Positions 8,799 through 18,235 of a stretch of DNA of 64,000 bases are shown here, piece by piece. The notes below the pieces were generated by a model that was given only the letters and a program-made list of their open reading frames with translations, ran no database searches and was not told the origin of the DNA. The DNA comes from Pseudoalteromonas rubra (GTDB lineage Bacteria; Pseudomonadota; Gammaproteobacteria; Enterobacterales; Alteromonadaceae). Within the stretch, counting starts at the first letter, position 1. Each line of letters opens with the position of its first letter. The translations under genes and the position numbers were made by a program. The stretch is taken from the NCBI RefSeq assembly GCF_005887095.1, contig NZ_PNCI01000013.1:1-64000 (forward strand). Direction: 5' to 3'.

Positions 8799-11590
8799 TA
8801 AATATTTACCTCTTCTTTAGGTGCATTGGCTGTCAACTTGCCCAGGCTCGCCAGGATCATCAAAGTTGCACCAACAACCGTAATATACACACCCAAGTCA
8901 AATACCAGTGCACTGGCAAGTTCAATCTCACCAATTACCGGCAAATCAAAGTAATCAAACCAGCTGGTCAGGAACGGGCGGTCAAATGCCCAACTGCCCA
9001 AGCCTGCAATCATGGCTATGGCAATACCTGAGGCAATAATTTTGCGGTAGTTGAGTGTGAAGCGCTCTGAGATCCAATTCGACCCGTGCGCGATATACTG
9101 CAAAATAAAGGCAATCGCAGTAACCAGACCCGCAATAAAGCCTCCCCCGGGCAAGTTATGGCCACGCAGGAAAATGTATACCGACACCAATAGGGCCAAC
9201 GGTAACAAGCTTTGTGAAATAGACGCCAACAGGATGGGGTAACGTTCTCTTGCCCAGGGGCGACCCTCTGAGTCACTACCTGGCATAAATAGCGGCAAAT
9301 TAATCAAAAGCTTATAAATACCCAGGGCGGCGATACCTAGTACAGTTATTTCGCCCAAAGTATCGAAACCACGGAAGTCGACCAAAATAACATTCACCAC
9401 ATTGGTACCGCCACCTCCTGTCTTTGCATTTGCAAGGAAGAAGTCTGAAATAGAACTCAGTGGACGTGTGATCAAGGCATAACAAATACTCCCCACGATG
9501 ACACCAATGGCAGAAGCAATACCCAGATCGCGCAACACCCGCACCGAGCTACTCTCTTTCGGTGTTCTTTGCGGCAAGAAGAATAGCGCCAGCATCAACA
9601 GAATAATGGTGACAACTTCAACAGTTAACTGAGTAAGTGCCAAATCCGGGGCAGAGAAGCGAGTAAATGCAACGGCCACCATCAGGCCCACAACCGAGAT
9701 CATCAACAAGGCAACCATACGTGTGCGATGCCAGATAACTGTGCCTATCGCACCAATCATCAGCAAACCTGCACCAATCGCATTGTGTACATCGATAGGT
9801 GTTGGTTTGTTTTCACCAACTAGCTGGCTCATTTCGAACAGCGGCCAGCCTGCACTTAACAGCACCACCAACAGCATCAGCATCAGGTATCGTTGTAACG
9901 ACCCATTTTCGATGGCATCAATGCGCGCACGACTCCAGCTGACCAGTCTATACATCGCATGCTCAAACCCTTTTTTCGCATTAAGGGGAGGCAATGAAGC
10001 CTGGAATGTAAACAGATAACGGCGCTGTGTGTAGATCAACAGACCACCACATACAGCGATGCCGCTCATCAGCAGAGGCAGATTAAAGCCATGCCAGATG
10101 GCAATTTTAAATTCAGGTGGTTCCCCGCCCAATACTGCAGCAGAGGCAACGTTAAGAATATCACTGACGATAAAGCCCGGGAACATGCCCACAATCAGAC
10201 ACAATGCGACCAAAACTTCGATAGGCACACGCATGTAACGTGGTGCCTCGTGTGGCTCCTTAGGCAAGCCCACCGGCTCTCCGTTGAAAAACACATCGTG
10301 GATAAAACGGGCCGAGTATGCCACAGAAAAGGCAGCGGCAATGGTTGCCAGAATCGGGATCAGCCAGGACATTGAGCCAAGCAGCTGCTGGTGCAAGGTT
10401 TCAGCAAAGAACATTTCTTTCGATAAGAAGCCGTTCAACAGCGGAACACCCGCCATAGATGCTGCTGCCACCATGGCAAGCGTTGCTGTGTATGGCATAA
10501 ATCGCCACATCCCATTTAGCTTGCGCATATCTCGTGTGCCGGTTTCGTGATCTATGATCCCGGTAGCCATAAATAATGAGGCTTTGAAAGTCGCATGATT
10601 GATAATGTGGAAGATAGCCGCGACCGTTGCCAGTTCAGTATCCAGGCCCAGCAACAAGGTTATCAGGCCTAGATGGCTAATGGTCGAGAATGCCAGTAGT
10701 CCTTTGAGGTCATGCTTGAATAAAGCGATATAGGCACCGACCAGCAAAGTCACAAGACCGGTTAACCCAACCAGAATAAACCAAATTTCGGTTCCGGCCA
10801 GTGCCGGATAGAAACGAGCCAGTAAAAAGATACCCGCTTTAACCATAGTTGCGGAGTGTAAGTAAGCACTCACAGGCGTTGGTGCAGCCATGGCATGTGG
10901 CAGCCAGAAATGGAATGGGAACTGCGCAGATTTAGTGAATGCACCCAGTAATACCAGGATCAGAGCCAGTTCATACAAGTCATGAGCCTGGATCAGTTCA
11001 CGGCTGGCAAGAATGATGTCTAAGTCATAACTCCCGACAATATCACCCAGCAACAGCAAGCCGGCAAGCAGAGCCAGGCCACCGCCACCAGTGATAGCCA
11101 ATGCCATTTTGGCGCCTTTACGGGCTTCTGATTTGTGCCACCAGTAACTGATAAGCAAAAAGGAACTGATACTGGTCAATTCCCAGAACAGCCATAATTG
11201 CAACACATTGTTCGACATCACGATGCCAAGCATCGCCGTCATAAATAACATGAGGTATGCGTACAGCTTGGGAATGGAATCGTTACTGCTGAGATAGTAA
11301 CGCGCATAGAAGATCACCAATATGCCGATCCCCAGGATCAGGAACACGAACAACAATGATAAACCATCTAAGCGGAATGAGAGTTCTAAGCCCAACAGCG
11401 GGATCCACTCAATCGTGGTACGCAGCTGTTCATTGGCAAACACCTCCGGAGCCATATAGCAGGCCAGCGCAAGTGCCAGTCCGGGCGCAAGCAAAGTCAC
11501 CGCAGTCGAGTGATTGCGGGATAGTTTACCTGTAAACGATGAGAGTAAACTGCCTAATAAGGATAGCAAGGGTATCCAAAGCAATGTCAT
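8798..11590 (-). CDS. mrpA: Mrp Na+/H+ antiporter subunit A fused to B
   Basis: A 930-residue protein. Residues 1 to about 500 are a NuoL-like antiporter core, including [19 protein letters not shown] and [17 protein letters not shown] motifs. The middle carries the MrpA-specific extension ([17 protein letters not shown]). The C-terminal 200 or so residues are an MrpB domain with the [13 protein letters not shown] signature near residue 810. A and B are separate genes in group-1 (Bacillus-type) operons. Their fusion and the six-gene order A-C-D-E-F-G define the group-2 type found in proteobacteria. The complex exports Na+ in exchange for protons, fitting a marine host. Confidence 0.95.
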   Translation of the reverse strand: MTLLWIPLLSLLGSLLSSFTGKLSRNHSTAVTLLAPGLALALACYMAPEVFANEQLRTTIEWIPLLGLELSFRLDGLSLLFVFLILGIGILVIFYARYYLSSNDSIPKLYAYLMLFMTAMLGIVMSNNVLQLWLFWELTSISSFLLISYWWHKSEARKGAKMALAITGGGGLALLAGLLLLGDIVGSYDLDIILASRELIQAHDLYELALILVLLGAFTKSAQFPFHFWLPHAMAAPTPVSAYLHSATMVKAGIFLLARFYPALAGTEIWFILVGLTGLVTLLVGAYIALFKHDLKGLLAFSTISHLGLITLLLGLDTELATVAAIFHIINHATFKASLFMATGIIDHETGTRDMRKLNGMWRFMPYTATLAMVAAASMAGVPLLNGFLSKEMFFAETLHQQLLGSMSWLIPILATIAAAFSVAYSARFIHDVFFNGEPVGLPKEPHEAPRYMRVPIEVLVALCLIVGMFPGFIVSDILNVASAAVLGGEPPEFKIAIWHGFNLPLLMSGIAVCGGLLIYTQRRYLFTFQASLPPLNAKKGFEHAMYRLVSWSRARIDAIENGSLQRYLMLMLLVVLLSAGWPLFEMSQLVGENKPTPIDVHNAIGAGLLMIGAIGTVIWHRTRMVALLMISVVGLMVAVAFTRFSAPDLALTQLTVEVVTIILLMLALFFLPQRTPKESSSVRVLRDLGIASAIGVIVGSICYALITRPLSSISDFFLANAKTGGGGTNVVNVILVDFRGFDTLGEITVLGIAALGIYKLLINLPLFMPGSDSEGRPWARERYPILLASISQSLLPLALLVSVYIFLRGHNLPGGGFIAGLVTAIAFILQYIAHGSNWISERFTLNYRKIIASGIAIAMIAGLGSWAFDRPFLTSWFDYFDLPVIGEIELASALVFDLGVYITVVGATLMILASLGKLTANAPKEEVNI

Positions 11591-11712
11591 AAAGAAAACC
11601 TTTTATCTTCAATAACCGTAAATAACGGAACAGCGCGCAGTGTGTAGCTAGTGTTATGCATAGACTATCTGATTTATTTTGCGCACGTTTTTATCACACA
11701 TAACGCTTACCA

Positions 11713-11742
11713 GTTATACTTGATTAGTATTTGAGTTGTCTA
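11713..11742 (-). promoter_or_regulatory. Candidate sigma-70 promoter for the mrp operon
   Basis: Minus strand: TAGACA (11737-11742), an 18-bp spacer, then TATAAC (11713-11718), about 125 bases upstream of mrpA. Each hexamer is one mismatch from consensus. No terminator for the upstream gene pair is evident in the 231-bp gap. Confidence 0.4.
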
Positions 11743-11821
11743 GACTTTCGCGCTCTATACGCTGCCATTTTAGCCAACATTTACAAACAATTCAGATTAA
11801 ATTCATAAATAAACTGGGCTT

Positions 11822-12994
11822 TTAACCCTTAGCGGCTAATTTGACCTGAATAAATCGCTGAAAGTTAGTGGGTTTATTGCGCTGTTGCTGAAATGCCAAT
11901 AACCAAAGTTCTTTGTAACGTGCTGACAACGCCAGGCTCTGATATTGCATATTGGACATGGCTTGCTGAGGTTTATAGGCAGGCAGCTCTCCTGCCTCGC
12001 AGCTGTGGCTGGGGTACCAACCCTTCGGAGGCGTGTGGCCTACATATAAATTTGGCGCCTTATGGCCAGGAGTCGCACATAACCACTGAGCTTTATCTAT
12101 ACCAATGGCATACTCATCTTCAAAGCCACTAAAGTGCATCAATTCATGAATAAACACCTTGTAGTCACTTTTGAGGTTTAGAGTCATGACTCCACGGCTG
12201 ACGTTGGCCTCACCCTGCCCTGTCATCAACACTAAGTGATCCGCCGAAGACCAGTGTGCTCTGTCAGGCATGGTAATAACATCACAATGTGCATACTTGC
12301 GTGCTTTCACACCACACTGTAAGTCTGCTCCCATATAGATCGGACCTGCAAAGCAATAGCTTCCGGCATATGGCAAAGGTGCTACAAGATACTGTGCCTT
12401 TAGCTGTTCCAGTTTATTAAGTCCCAGCCAGGAGTCACTCAACATAAGTACTCGACGCTGACATGCTGCATTATCCCAGCTGACCTTATCTAGTGTGTCC
12501 ACCCCAAGTCGGTTCAAATCAGAACGACCAAGCTGACCTGGAGACACCCCTTGCATAAGTTGTGACAATGTCATGTATGGCTGGGGCAGGGAAAACTGAG
12601 CAGATAGCTGAATTATCTCAGGAACAGCCTGAATCGCAGTTAGTGATTGCAGTAAACGCCTATGAGCTTGTGCGCTGACAGCGTCCCAGTGTGCGCTGGC
12701 AAGCATTACAGCAGTGTGCAAATCGCCTTTTTCGAGTAACCTGATCGCCCTCTCGAAAGTCGCCTCTGGCGATCCCAGTTGGCGTAATGCCAGTACAGTG
12801 TCATTGGGTACCTCAGGCAACAATAAACTGGCCTGTCGGGTGTCGAGGTAAAAACTCTGTGGGCTGCGCTTGAGCAAAGCTAACTGTGCCTGACGCACAT
12901 TGGGGGAGCTCATTAGCCAAGGATTGGCCGTACTGCCCGCTATGAGAGTGATGCTAACCAGCATTACCACATAGCGAAGCACAGAAGCAGACAT
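11822..12994 (-). CDS. Exported putative zinc metalloprotease with HExxH motif
   Basis: A 390-residue protein with an N-terminal signal sequence (hydrophobic stretch about residues 5-20). The motif HELMHFSGFEDEY begins at His283 and gives HExxHxxGxxDE, a zincin signature. The trailing DEY resembles the M64 (IgA-peptidase-like) pattern HExxHxxxGLxDEY more than M10/M12, with one residue less before the Gly. Several cysteines (CFAGPIY, CGVK, CDV, CATPGH, CEAG) suggest disulfides, consistent with the periplasm or outside. It follows nlpI by 4 bases and so is probably cotranscribed. Substrate unknown. NlpI scaffolds murein endopeptidases and the Prc protease in E. coli, so a link to envelope proteolysis is tempting but unproven. 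Confidence 0.6.
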   Translation of the reverse strand: MSASVLRYVVMLVSITLIAGSTANPWLMSSPNVRQAQLALLKRSPQSFYLDTRQASLLLPEVPNDTVLALRQLGSPEATFERAIRLLEKGDLHTAVMLASAHWDAVSAQAHRRLLQSLTAIQAVPEIIQLSAQFSLPQPYMTLSQLMQGVSPGQLGRSDLNRLGVDTLDKVSWDNAACQRRVLMLSDSWLGLNKLEQLKAQYLVAPLPYAGSYCFAGPIYMGADLQCGVKARKYAHCDVITMPDRAHWSSADHLVLMTGQGEANVSRGVMTLNLKSDYKVFIHELMHFSGFEDEYAIGIDKAQWLCATPGHKAPNLYVGHTPPKGWYPSHSCEAGELPAYKPQQAMSNMQYQSLALSARYKELWLLAFQQQRNKPTNFQRFIQVKLAAKG

Positions 12995-12998
12995 AGCG

Positions 12999-13901
12999 TT
13001 AGCCTACATCCGCCTGATTCATTTCATCAGCGATGATTTGCAATTCCAGACGAGCATATTTGTGCTCGACAAATTCATACACATTGGTGGCAAGTGCCAG
13101 TTTAAAATATTCGATAGCCTTACCTGTCTTACCTTCAAATTGGTAACGCTTGGCAAGATAGAAGTAGGCTTCGCACAGACGTTCAGCAAACTCCTGCTGC
13201 GACTTCACACCATCTCCAACCTGTGCAAGGAATGCCTGCTGAGACAACTCCCCCAGATATAACTGCACCAGCTGTGTTGCCCATTCGTCATTATTTAATG
13301 CCTGGCTATGCTGCTTAAGGGCCGCTTTTGCCGCAACTGGGTCGATTTCTGACTCTGCAAGATAGAGCCACATGAGCCGGTACGGGTCCTGAGGAGAACG
13401 TGCCAGAAAAGCCTCAAAATCACTCACGGCCAGTGCCGGACGTTCACCGTAATACAAGGCAATACCACGATTTAAATAGGCGTATTCATGATCTGTATTT
13501 AGTTCAAGCACCGCATCGAACATTTCGTATGCTGTACCGTACTCTTGTCGCAGTGTGTGGTGAATGCCCAGGAAATTGTAGACTTCTGCCAAATCTGGCT
13601 TGAGTTTGACTGCGCGATTAAAGTCTATCCGTGCTAATGTGGTTAACCCCAGGCTGTCATATAGCATGCCGCGGTTATAAAACAGCTGCGCCTGTTGATC
13701 ATTATCCAGCGTTTTGTTCTGCAACAACTCACTGTATCTGGCGATGGCGATTTCATTGCGAAAGTTAGCCGCCAGTGGTACAGCAAAAGGCACTGTCACA
13801 TTGGGTGTATCAACGGCCTGCTGAGTTGACTGACATCCCAGCAAACTCATACATAGCAAAGGTAATAATAACAGTCTCAATCTATTTCCCCTTTTGGGCA
13901 T
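12999..13901 (-). CDS. nlpI: Lipoprotein NlpI (TPR adaptor)
   Basis: A 300-residue TPR lipoprotein downstream of pnp, exactly as in E. coli. The lipobox LLGC places the acylated cysteine at residue 23, and Gln at +2 predicts outer-membrane sorting. TPR helices run from about residue 60 to 285 (YNRGMLYDSLGLTTLARIDF, YNFLGIHHTLRQEYGTAYEM and others). I chose the ATG at 13901. The frame continues 28 codons upstream, but that would run through the pnp terminator hairpin and displace the signal peptide. In E. coli NlpI limits murein endopeptidases such as MepS through Prc. No strong Shine-Dalgarno is visible. Confidence 0.85.
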   Translation of the reverse strand: MPKRGNRLRLLLLPLLCMSLLGCQSTQQAVDTPNVTVPFAVPLAANFRNEIAIARYSELLQNKTLDNDQQAQLFYNRGMLYDSLGLTTLARIDFNRAVKLKPDLAEVYNFLGIHHTLRQEYGTAYEMFDAVLELNTDHEYAYLNRGIALYYGERPALAVSDFEAFLARSPQDPYRLMWLYLAESEIDPVAAKAALKQHSQALNNDEWATQLVQLYLGELSQQAFLAQVGDGVKSQQEFAERLCEAYFYLAKRYQFEGKTGKAIEYFKLALATNVYEFVEHKYARLELQIIADEMNQADVG

Positions 13902-13960
13902 GTTGCGAATCGGTGATCCGCTCGTCGCTACTCGGTTCGAGCGATCATTAAAGCATAAAA

Positions 13961-13982
13961 AAAGGGGCCATTCAGCCCCTTT
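13961..13982 (-). terminator. Intrinsic terminator after pnp
   Basis: AAAGGGGC (13961-13968), a 6-nt loop, and GCCCCTTT (13975-13982). On the minus strand a run of seven Ts follows. It separates pnp (stop at 14013) from the nlpI start at 13901. Confidence 0.88.
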
Positions 13983-14012
13983 CATCGAAACTCATTGTTT
14001 CTTTGTCAGATC

Positions 14013-16127
14013 TTACTCAGCAGCAGGTGCCGCTTCTGACTCTAATGCTTCTTTGATGCTCAGACGCACACGACCCTGACGGTCTACTTCCAGTACTTTT
14101 ACCTTCACTTCCTGGCCAACGCTCAGGTGATCAGCCACGTTGTTTACGCGCTCTTTGCTGATCTGTGAAATGTGTACCAGACCATCTTTACCAGGCAGTA
14201 CGTTTACGAAAGCACCAAAGTCTACGATGCGGTTTACTTTACCTGTGTAGATAGTGCCTACTTCCAGCTCAGCAGTCAGCGCTTCGATGCGAGCAATCGC
14301 TTCTTTCGCGCTGTTACCATTGGTTGCAGCAATCTTAATGGTACCGTCATCTTCGATTTCGATAGTTGTATCTGTTTCTTCCGTCAGCTGACGGATCACC
14401 GCGCCACCTTTACCGATTACGTCAGCAATCTTCTTCGGTGGAATGTTCATGGTGTAGATACGTGGTGCGAACTCAGACAGGTCCTGAGATGGGCTGGCGA
14501 TTGCCTGGTCCATCACGCTCAGGATATGCAGACGTGCTGCTTTTGCCTGACGCAGTGCGATCTGCATGATTTCTTTCGTGATACCTTCAATCTTGATATC
14601 CATCTGAAGTGCAGTTACACCGGCGCTGTTACCCGCTACTTTAAAGTCCATGTCACCCAGGTGATCTTCGTCACCCAGGATGTCAGAAAGTACGACAAAG
14701 TCATCGCCTTCTTTAACCAGACCCATCGCGATACCCGCAACAGATGACTTGATTGGTACACCCGCATCCATCAGGGCCAGAGACGTACCACATACAGACG
14801 CCATTGAAGACGAACCGTTTGATTCAGTGATCTCAGAAACCACACGTACAGAGTACGGGAATTCTTCAAGCGTTGGCATAACCGCTTGTACACCGCGCTT
14901 AGCCAGGTTACCGTGACCAATTTCACGACGCTTAGGCGAACCAATGAAACCTGTCTCACCCACACAGAATGGAGGGAAGTTGTAGTGCAGCATAAAGTGA
15001 TGCTTCTGCGTGCCAATCAGGTTGTCCATCATTTGTGAATCGCGTTCTGTACCTAAGGTAGCAGTAACCAAAGCCTGAGTTTCACCACGTGTGAAGATGG
15101 CTGAACCGTGTGTGCGTGGCAATACGCCCGTCATCACGTCAAGTGCACGAACCATGTCTGGTTCACGGCCATCGATACGCTTCTCACCCGCGATGATACG
15201 GCCACGTACGATTTTCTTCTCAAGTGAGCTGAACAGCTTAGACACTTCCTGCTCGTCCAACGCATCGCCTTCAGCCAGCTCAGCAGTTAACTTCTCAACC
15301 ACTTCTGCTTTTGCTTCGCTTAGTGCGTCTTTACGTGCCACTTTATCAGTGATGCGGTAAGCGTCACCGACTTTTTGTTCAGCGATGGCTGCGATTTTGT
15401 CAGACAGCTCAACGTTTTTCTCTGGTGCAGTCCAGTCCCAAGCCGGCTTGCCTGCTTCTGCAGCAAACTCGTTCACAGCCTTGATGATAGCCTGTGATTG
15501 CTCATGACCATAGACAACCGCGCCCAGCATTTCTTCTTCAGTCAGAATTTCAGCTTCTGACTCAACCATCAGTACGGCACCTTCGGTACCAGCAACAACC
15601 AGGTCAAGCTTACTTTGCTCAAGTTCTGTCACTGACGGGTTCAGTACGTACTGACCATCAGTGAAACCAACGCGCACGGCGCCGATTGGGCCATTGAACG
15701 GCACGCCAGAAATTGCCAGCGCCGCAGAAGTACCAATCATTGCAACCATGTCTGGTTGAATTTCAGGGTTTGAAGAAACCACTGTCGCGATAACTTGTAC
15801 TTCGTTTACAAAGCCTTCCGGGAACAGAGGACGAATTGGACGGTCAATCAGACGCGCAATCAGCGTTTCATTGTCTGAAGGACGGCCTTCACGCTTCAGG
15901 AAACCACCAGGGATACGGCCTGCCGCATACATTTTTTCCTGATAGTTTACTGTCAGAGGGAAAAAGTCCTGACCAGGTGCAGCTTCACGCTTACCTACAA
16001 CAGTGACTAGTACAGAAGTGTCACCAATACTGGCCAATACAGCACCGTCAGCCTGACGCGCAATTGCGCCCGTTTCCAGGGTTACTGTGTGTTGACCAAG
16101 TTGGAATTCTTTAATAATTGCTTGCAC
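14013..16127 (-). CDS. pnp: Polynucleotide phosphorylase
   Basis: A 3'-to-5' phosphorolytic exoribonuclease of the RNA degradosome. Two RNase PH domains (about residues 1-230 and 310-545, the second with [15 protein letters not shown]) are followed by a KH domain ([15 protein letters not shown], near 560) and an S1 domain ([19 protein letters not shown], about 620-690). The length of 704 aa is standard. The gene lies downstream of rpsO with the usual order. The 272-base rpsO-pnp gap contains the rpsO terminator and an A/T-rich leader in which PNPase autoregulation by RNase III would be expected, but no obvious long RNase III stem was traced. Confidence 0.97.
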   Translation of the reverse strand: MQAIIKEFQLGQHTVTLETGAIARQADGAVLASIGDTSVLVTVVGKREAAPGQDFFPLTVNYQEKMYAAGRIPGGFLKREGRPSDNETLIARLIDRPIRPLFPEGFVNEVQVIATVVSSNPEIQPDMVAMIGTSAALAISGVPFNGPIGAVRVGFTDGQYVLNPSVTELEQSKLDLVVAGTEGAVLMVESEAEILTEEEMLGAVVYGHEQSQAIIKAVNEFAAEAGKPAWDWTAPEKNVELSDKIAAIAEQKVGDAYRITDKVARKDALSEAKAEVVEKLTAELAEGDALDEQEVSKLFSSLEKKIVRGRIIAGEKRIDGREPDMVRALDVMTGVLPRTHGSAIFTRGETQALVTATLGTERDSQMMDNLIGTQKHHFMLHYNFPPFCVGETGFIGSPKRREIGHGNLAKRGVQAVMPTLEEFPYSVRVVSEITESNGSSSMASVCGTSLALMDAGVPIKSSVAGIAMGLVKEGDDFVVLSDILGDEDHLGDMDFKVAGNSAGVTALQMDIKIEGITKEIMQIALRQAKAARLHILSVMDQAIASPSQDLSEFAPRIYTMNIPPKKIADVIGKGGAVIRQLTEETDTTIEIEDDGTIKIAATNGNSAKEAIARIEALTAELEVGTIYTGKVNRIVDFGAFVNVLPGKDGLVHISQISKERVNNVADHLSVGQEVKVKVLEVDRQGRVRLSIKEALESEAAPAAE

Positions 16128-16338
16128 AAATATATTCCTTACAAAAATAACATATAAGCGCCAACAACGACCAATTACAGTCTTAAGCGGACTAAAGTGA
16201 CTAATAACTATTTGATAAAAAAGGCTAAACCAAACAGAGCTAGATGATCCGCTTAAGCACTACAATTGGCTGCAGACTTGGCGCTGAACCACCAGAATGG
16301 CAGCTCGGGCATAAGTATACTGAGTATATACCCACAAA

Positions 16339-16362
16339 AAAAGGGGCGATTTAGCCCCTTTT
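16339..16362 (-). terminator. Intrinsic terminator after rpsO
   Basis: AAAAGGGGC (16339-16347), a 6-nt loop, and GCCCCTTTT (16354-16362), with A/T runs on both sides. It lies 38 bases past the rpsO stop, as expected for the partial terminator between rpsO and pnp. Confidence 0.88.
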
Positions 16363-16399
16363 TTCTTATCGGATAAAAATCCGACAAATAATCAAGTTC

Positions 16400-16669
16400 T
16401 TAGCGACGTAGGCCAAGCTCTTTGATTAGTGCAGAGTAACGCTCTACGCTCTTACCTTTAAGGTAGTCAAGCAGGTTACGACGCTGGCTTACTTTACGTA
16501 GCAGACCACGACGTGAGTGGAAGTCATGCTTGTGGTTCGCGAAGTGACCTTGTAGCTTGTTGATATCAGCAGTTAACAGTGCAACCTGAACTTCAGGAGA
16601 ACCAGTGTCGCCTTCTGCGCGTGCGAATTTTGCTACGATTTCTGCTTTTTCTTGATTGCTTAGTGACAT
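16400..16669 (-). CDS. rpsO: 30S ribosomal protein S15
   Basis: An 89-residue S15 that binds the central domain of 16S rRNA. It is nearly collinear with E. coli S15, including [13 protein letters not shown] and [14 protein letters not shown]. The start is the ATG at 16669, with Shine-Dalgarno TGGAG 6 bases upstream. The frame extends four codons further, but that would leave the Shine-Dalgarno inside the gene. It sits between truB and pnp in the conserved order. Confidence 0.97.
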   Translation of the reverse strand: MSLSNQEKAEIVAKFARAEGDTGSPEVQVALLTADINKLQGHFANHKHDFHSRRGLLRKVSQRRNLLDYLKGKSVERYSALIKELGLRR

Positions 16670-16774
16670 AATAAACTCCAATTGTTTAAGTAATGCTTCA
16701 GCCGATCACTAATTCAGCCAAAGCGACAAAGCGGGCGGCATTGTATCAGCAATTACCCCCGCTGACAAAAAATT

Positions 16775-17710
16775 TTATTGTGCGCTGGATAGCGCGCGTT
16801 TGGCCTTTAAATGGCCGTGCTGATTGCGCTCACCAATACCAACAAAGCGACCATCAGCCACCACTTTCAATACACCCTCAGGTAGCTCACCAACCACCAC
16901 GGTCTGACCATGACTGAATGCTACACCTTGCTCGGCGGTTATCTCTACCGCTGGCAAATCAACCAGTGCAGTATCCATAGGGAGTAACAGCGCATCAATG
17001 TAAGTCGACGGCGGCAAATCTTCTGCTTTGGCCTGTTGAAGTTTTTCTTCGAGCTCTTCCAGCGTGATCATTTTATCACTCGGATAGTGGCCCACTTCAG
17101 AGCGATGCAGCATAATGACATGTGCCCCACAGCCCAGCTTCTCGCCCAGGTCATCCACTATGGTACGAATGTAAGTCCCTTTTGAGACATGCACCGTCAT
17201 CTGGATCTCTTGCGCCTGCTCGTCGTATTCATCCAAGGTGATCGAATAGACGTTGATCTTGCGGCACTTACGTGGCACTTCGATACCTTCACGGGCGTAC
17301 TTGTACAAAGGCTGCCCCTGATATTTGAGCGCCGAATACATCGATGGGTACTGATCAGACTCCCCCAGAAAACTGGCGACGTCCTGCTCTAGCTGCTCGC
17401 GAGTGATTTGTACCGGACGCGTTTCGACCACTTCGCCATCAGAGTCTGAGGTCGTGGTACGTTCGCCTAACTTGGCACGGACAACATAGGTTTTGTCAGT
17501 ATCCAAAAGGAACTGCGTAAACTTGGTCGCTTCACCAAAGCAGATTGGCAGCATGCCCGTTGCCAGCGGATCGAGTGCGCCTGTGTGGCCCGCTTTTTGC
17601 GCAAAGTAAATACCTTTGGCTTGTTGCAGGGCTTTATTGGAGGAGATCCCCTGCGGCTTGTTAAGCAGCACAATCCCGTCTATCGGGCGACCTTTACTAC
17701 GACGCGCCAT
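16775..17710 (-). CDS. truB: tRNA pseudouridine(55) synthase
   Basis: Makes pseudouridine 55 in the T-loop of tRNAs. The catalytic motif GHTGALDPLATGML holds the nucleophile Asp47 (E. coli Asp48). The C-terminal region (about 250-311) is a PUA-like RNA-binding domain. At 311 aa the length matches the family. Its start codon overlaps the rbfA stop by one base (TGATG), so the two are translationally coupled. Confidence 0.96.
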   Translation of the reverse strand: MARRSKGRPIDGIVLLNKPQGISSNKALQQAKGIYFAQKAGHTGALDPLATGMLPICFGEATKFTQFLLDTDKTYVVRAKLGERTTTSDSDGEVVETRPVQITREQLEQDVASFLGESDQYPSMYSALKYQGQPLYKYAREGIEVPRKCRKINVYSITLDEYDEQAQEIQMTVHVSKGTYIRTIVDDLGEKLGCGAHVIMLHRSEVGHYPSDKMITLEELEEKLQQAKAEDLPPSTYIDALLLPMDTALVDLPAVEITAEQGVAFSHGQTVVVGELPEGVLKVVADGRFVGIGERNQHGHLKAKRALSSAQ

Positions 17711-18120
17711 CAGGCTTCTCCGTCGTCGCTTTTCGTATCTGACTGCGCTTCGTCACCACGCTTTTCATTGTCTTTGCGGATCACTTCATCAACCAGGTTA
17801 GAAATGCGCATGCCTTCCATCAGTGAGTTGTCCAGCACAAAGCGTAATTCAGGCATGATCCGGGCGCGGATCCGTTTGCCCAGCAACGAGCGGATGTAGC
17901 CTGTCGCTTCATTTAAAATAGACAGGTTTTCTTTGGTTTTATCGTCATCACCACCGAGGACAGTGATAAAGACTTTGGCGTAGGACAGATCGCGCGATAC
18001 TTCTACAGCCGATACAGTGACCATGCCCAAACGCGGATCTTTAATCTCACGCTGCAAAATCACGGCAATTTCTTTTTGGATCTGTTGTGCAACACGATCA
18101 GTACGAGAAAATTCTCTCAT
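17710..18120 (-). CDS. rbfA: 30S ribosome-binding factor A
   Basis: A small KH-type 30S maturation and cold-shock factor. The core [19 protein letters not shown] is diagnostic. I chose the ATG at 18120 (136 aa) because the sequence then begins [12 protein letters not shown], aligned with E. coli MAKEFGRPQRVAQ; the frame also opens with a GTG three codons upstream (18129). The C-terminal tail from about residue 115 is acidic and low in complexity ([17 protein letters not shown]). Confidence 0.94.
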   Translation of the reverse strand: MREFSRTDRVAQQIQKEIAVILQREIKDPRLGMVTVSAVEVSRDLSYAKVFITVLGGDDDKTKENLSILNEATGYIRSLLGKRIRARIMPELRFVLDNSLMEGMRISNLVDEVIRKDNEKRGDEAQSDTKSDDGEA

Positions 18121-18190
18121 TTTCACCACTTCAATTTAATCATTAAAACGGGCAATGCATACAATCGCCCACTAGAGGAAACACAAACAC

Positions 18191-18214
18191 AAATGGGGGC
18201 TAACGCCCCCATTT
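18191..18214 (-). terminator. Hairpin between infB and rbfA (terminator or attenuator)
   Basis: A perfect 10-bp stem, AAATGGGGGC / GCCCCCATTT, with a TAAC loop lies 22 bases past the infB stop. The minus-strand tail is TTTGTGTTTGTGTTT, that is U-rich but interrupted, so partial read-through into rbfA-truB is plausible. It would lower expression of the distal genes. Confidence 0.65.
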
Positions 18215-18235
18215 CAAGGTTGAACCCTGATTGAC

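Noticed and set aside
13902..13985. 28-codon N-terminal extension of nlpI
   Set aside because: It would be encoded by the pnp terminator hairpin and would bury the lipoprotein signal peptide.
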